Assembly: GCA_037968395.1 (NCBI GenBank)
Contig: JBBKVK010000221.1
Location: 1-7,331, forward strand
Direction: 5' to 3'
DNA length: 7,331 bases
From: JADKBO01 sp037968395
Lineage (GTDB): Bacteria; Bacteroidota; Bacteroidia; Chitinophagales; Saprospiraceae
This document shows positions 7,256 through 7,331 of the stretch, piece by piece; the first letter of the stretch is position 1; the number at the start of each line of letters is the position of its first letter. Below the pieces are notes generated by a model. The model saw only the letters and a list, made by a program, of their open reading frames with translations. It did not search any database and had not been told where the DNA came from. Made by a program: the position numbers and the translations under genes.

Positions 7256-7281
7256 CAAAATTAACAGAAATTTCGAACCAA
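7256..7281 (-). promoter_or_regulatory. Probable promoter of the surface-protein gene, -7 element TAATTTTG
   Basis: The minus strand reads TAATTTTGCAC at 7263-7253, matching TAnnTTTG and ending 20 bp before the ATG at 7235. A TTG lies upstream at 7281-7279, separated by 15 bp, slightly closer than the usual -33 spacing. The inferred transcript would have a leader of only about 12-16 nt without a Shine-Dalgarno sequence, directly before an A+T-rich ATTATTTAATAAT stretch. This is typical of the phylum. Confidence 0.55.
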
Positions 7282-7331
7282 TAAGGATAATACCTAAACC
7301 AAATTTAAAAATATTATAAAATATCCTAATA

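Noticed and set aside
7236..7331. End of another gene upstream of the surface protein, or a terminator in the TATAATATTTT-rich segment
   Set aside because: No open frame of useful length reaches the window edge with recognisable content, and the A/T inverted segments are too weak to call a terminator.

Overview
The window comes from a Bacteroidota genome. Three things point there: a giant secreted protein ending in the CHU_C / gliding-motility-associated C-terminal domain of the type IX secretion system (T9SS), promoter motifs of the TAnnTTTG type, and A+T-rich start regions without Shine-Dalgarno sequences. The low G+C content and the architecture of the big surface protein suggest Saprospiria or Flavobacteriia, but I cannot fix the class from sequence alone.

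All three genes lie on the minus strand. In transcription order they are: a 1091-residue modular surface protein (7235 to 3960), a 143-bp gap, mutS2 (3816 to 1432), a 106-bp gap, and rimO (1325 to 3). All three are complete; rimO ends two bases from the window edge. Bases 7236-7331 are the upstream region of the surface-protein gene and show no coding sequence. No intergenic stretch exceeds 150 bp. I saw no tRNA, rRNA, CRISPR array, insertion sequence or phage gene.

The surface protein and rimO each have a good TAnnTTTG-type -7 element close to the start codon, and both elements continue as TTTGCAC. mutS2 has only a degenerate version. The simplest reading is separate transcription units, with read-through still possible because no convincing terminator separates the genes.

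MutS2 and RimO are both housekeeping proteins with ribosome-related roles: rescue of collided ribosomes or DNA transactions for MutS2, and modification of ribosomal protein uS12 for RimO. The surface protein is the accessory element. It has a Sec signal peptide, an N-terminal domain resembling the PPC jelly-roll, several Cys-paired Ig/PKD-like modules, one Fn3-like module, one SprB-like repeat and a type B T9SS sorting domain. It is most likely an exported adhesin or matrix protein. I found no convincing evidence of an undescribed multi-gene system here; the findings concern the design of this protein and small intergenic motifs.
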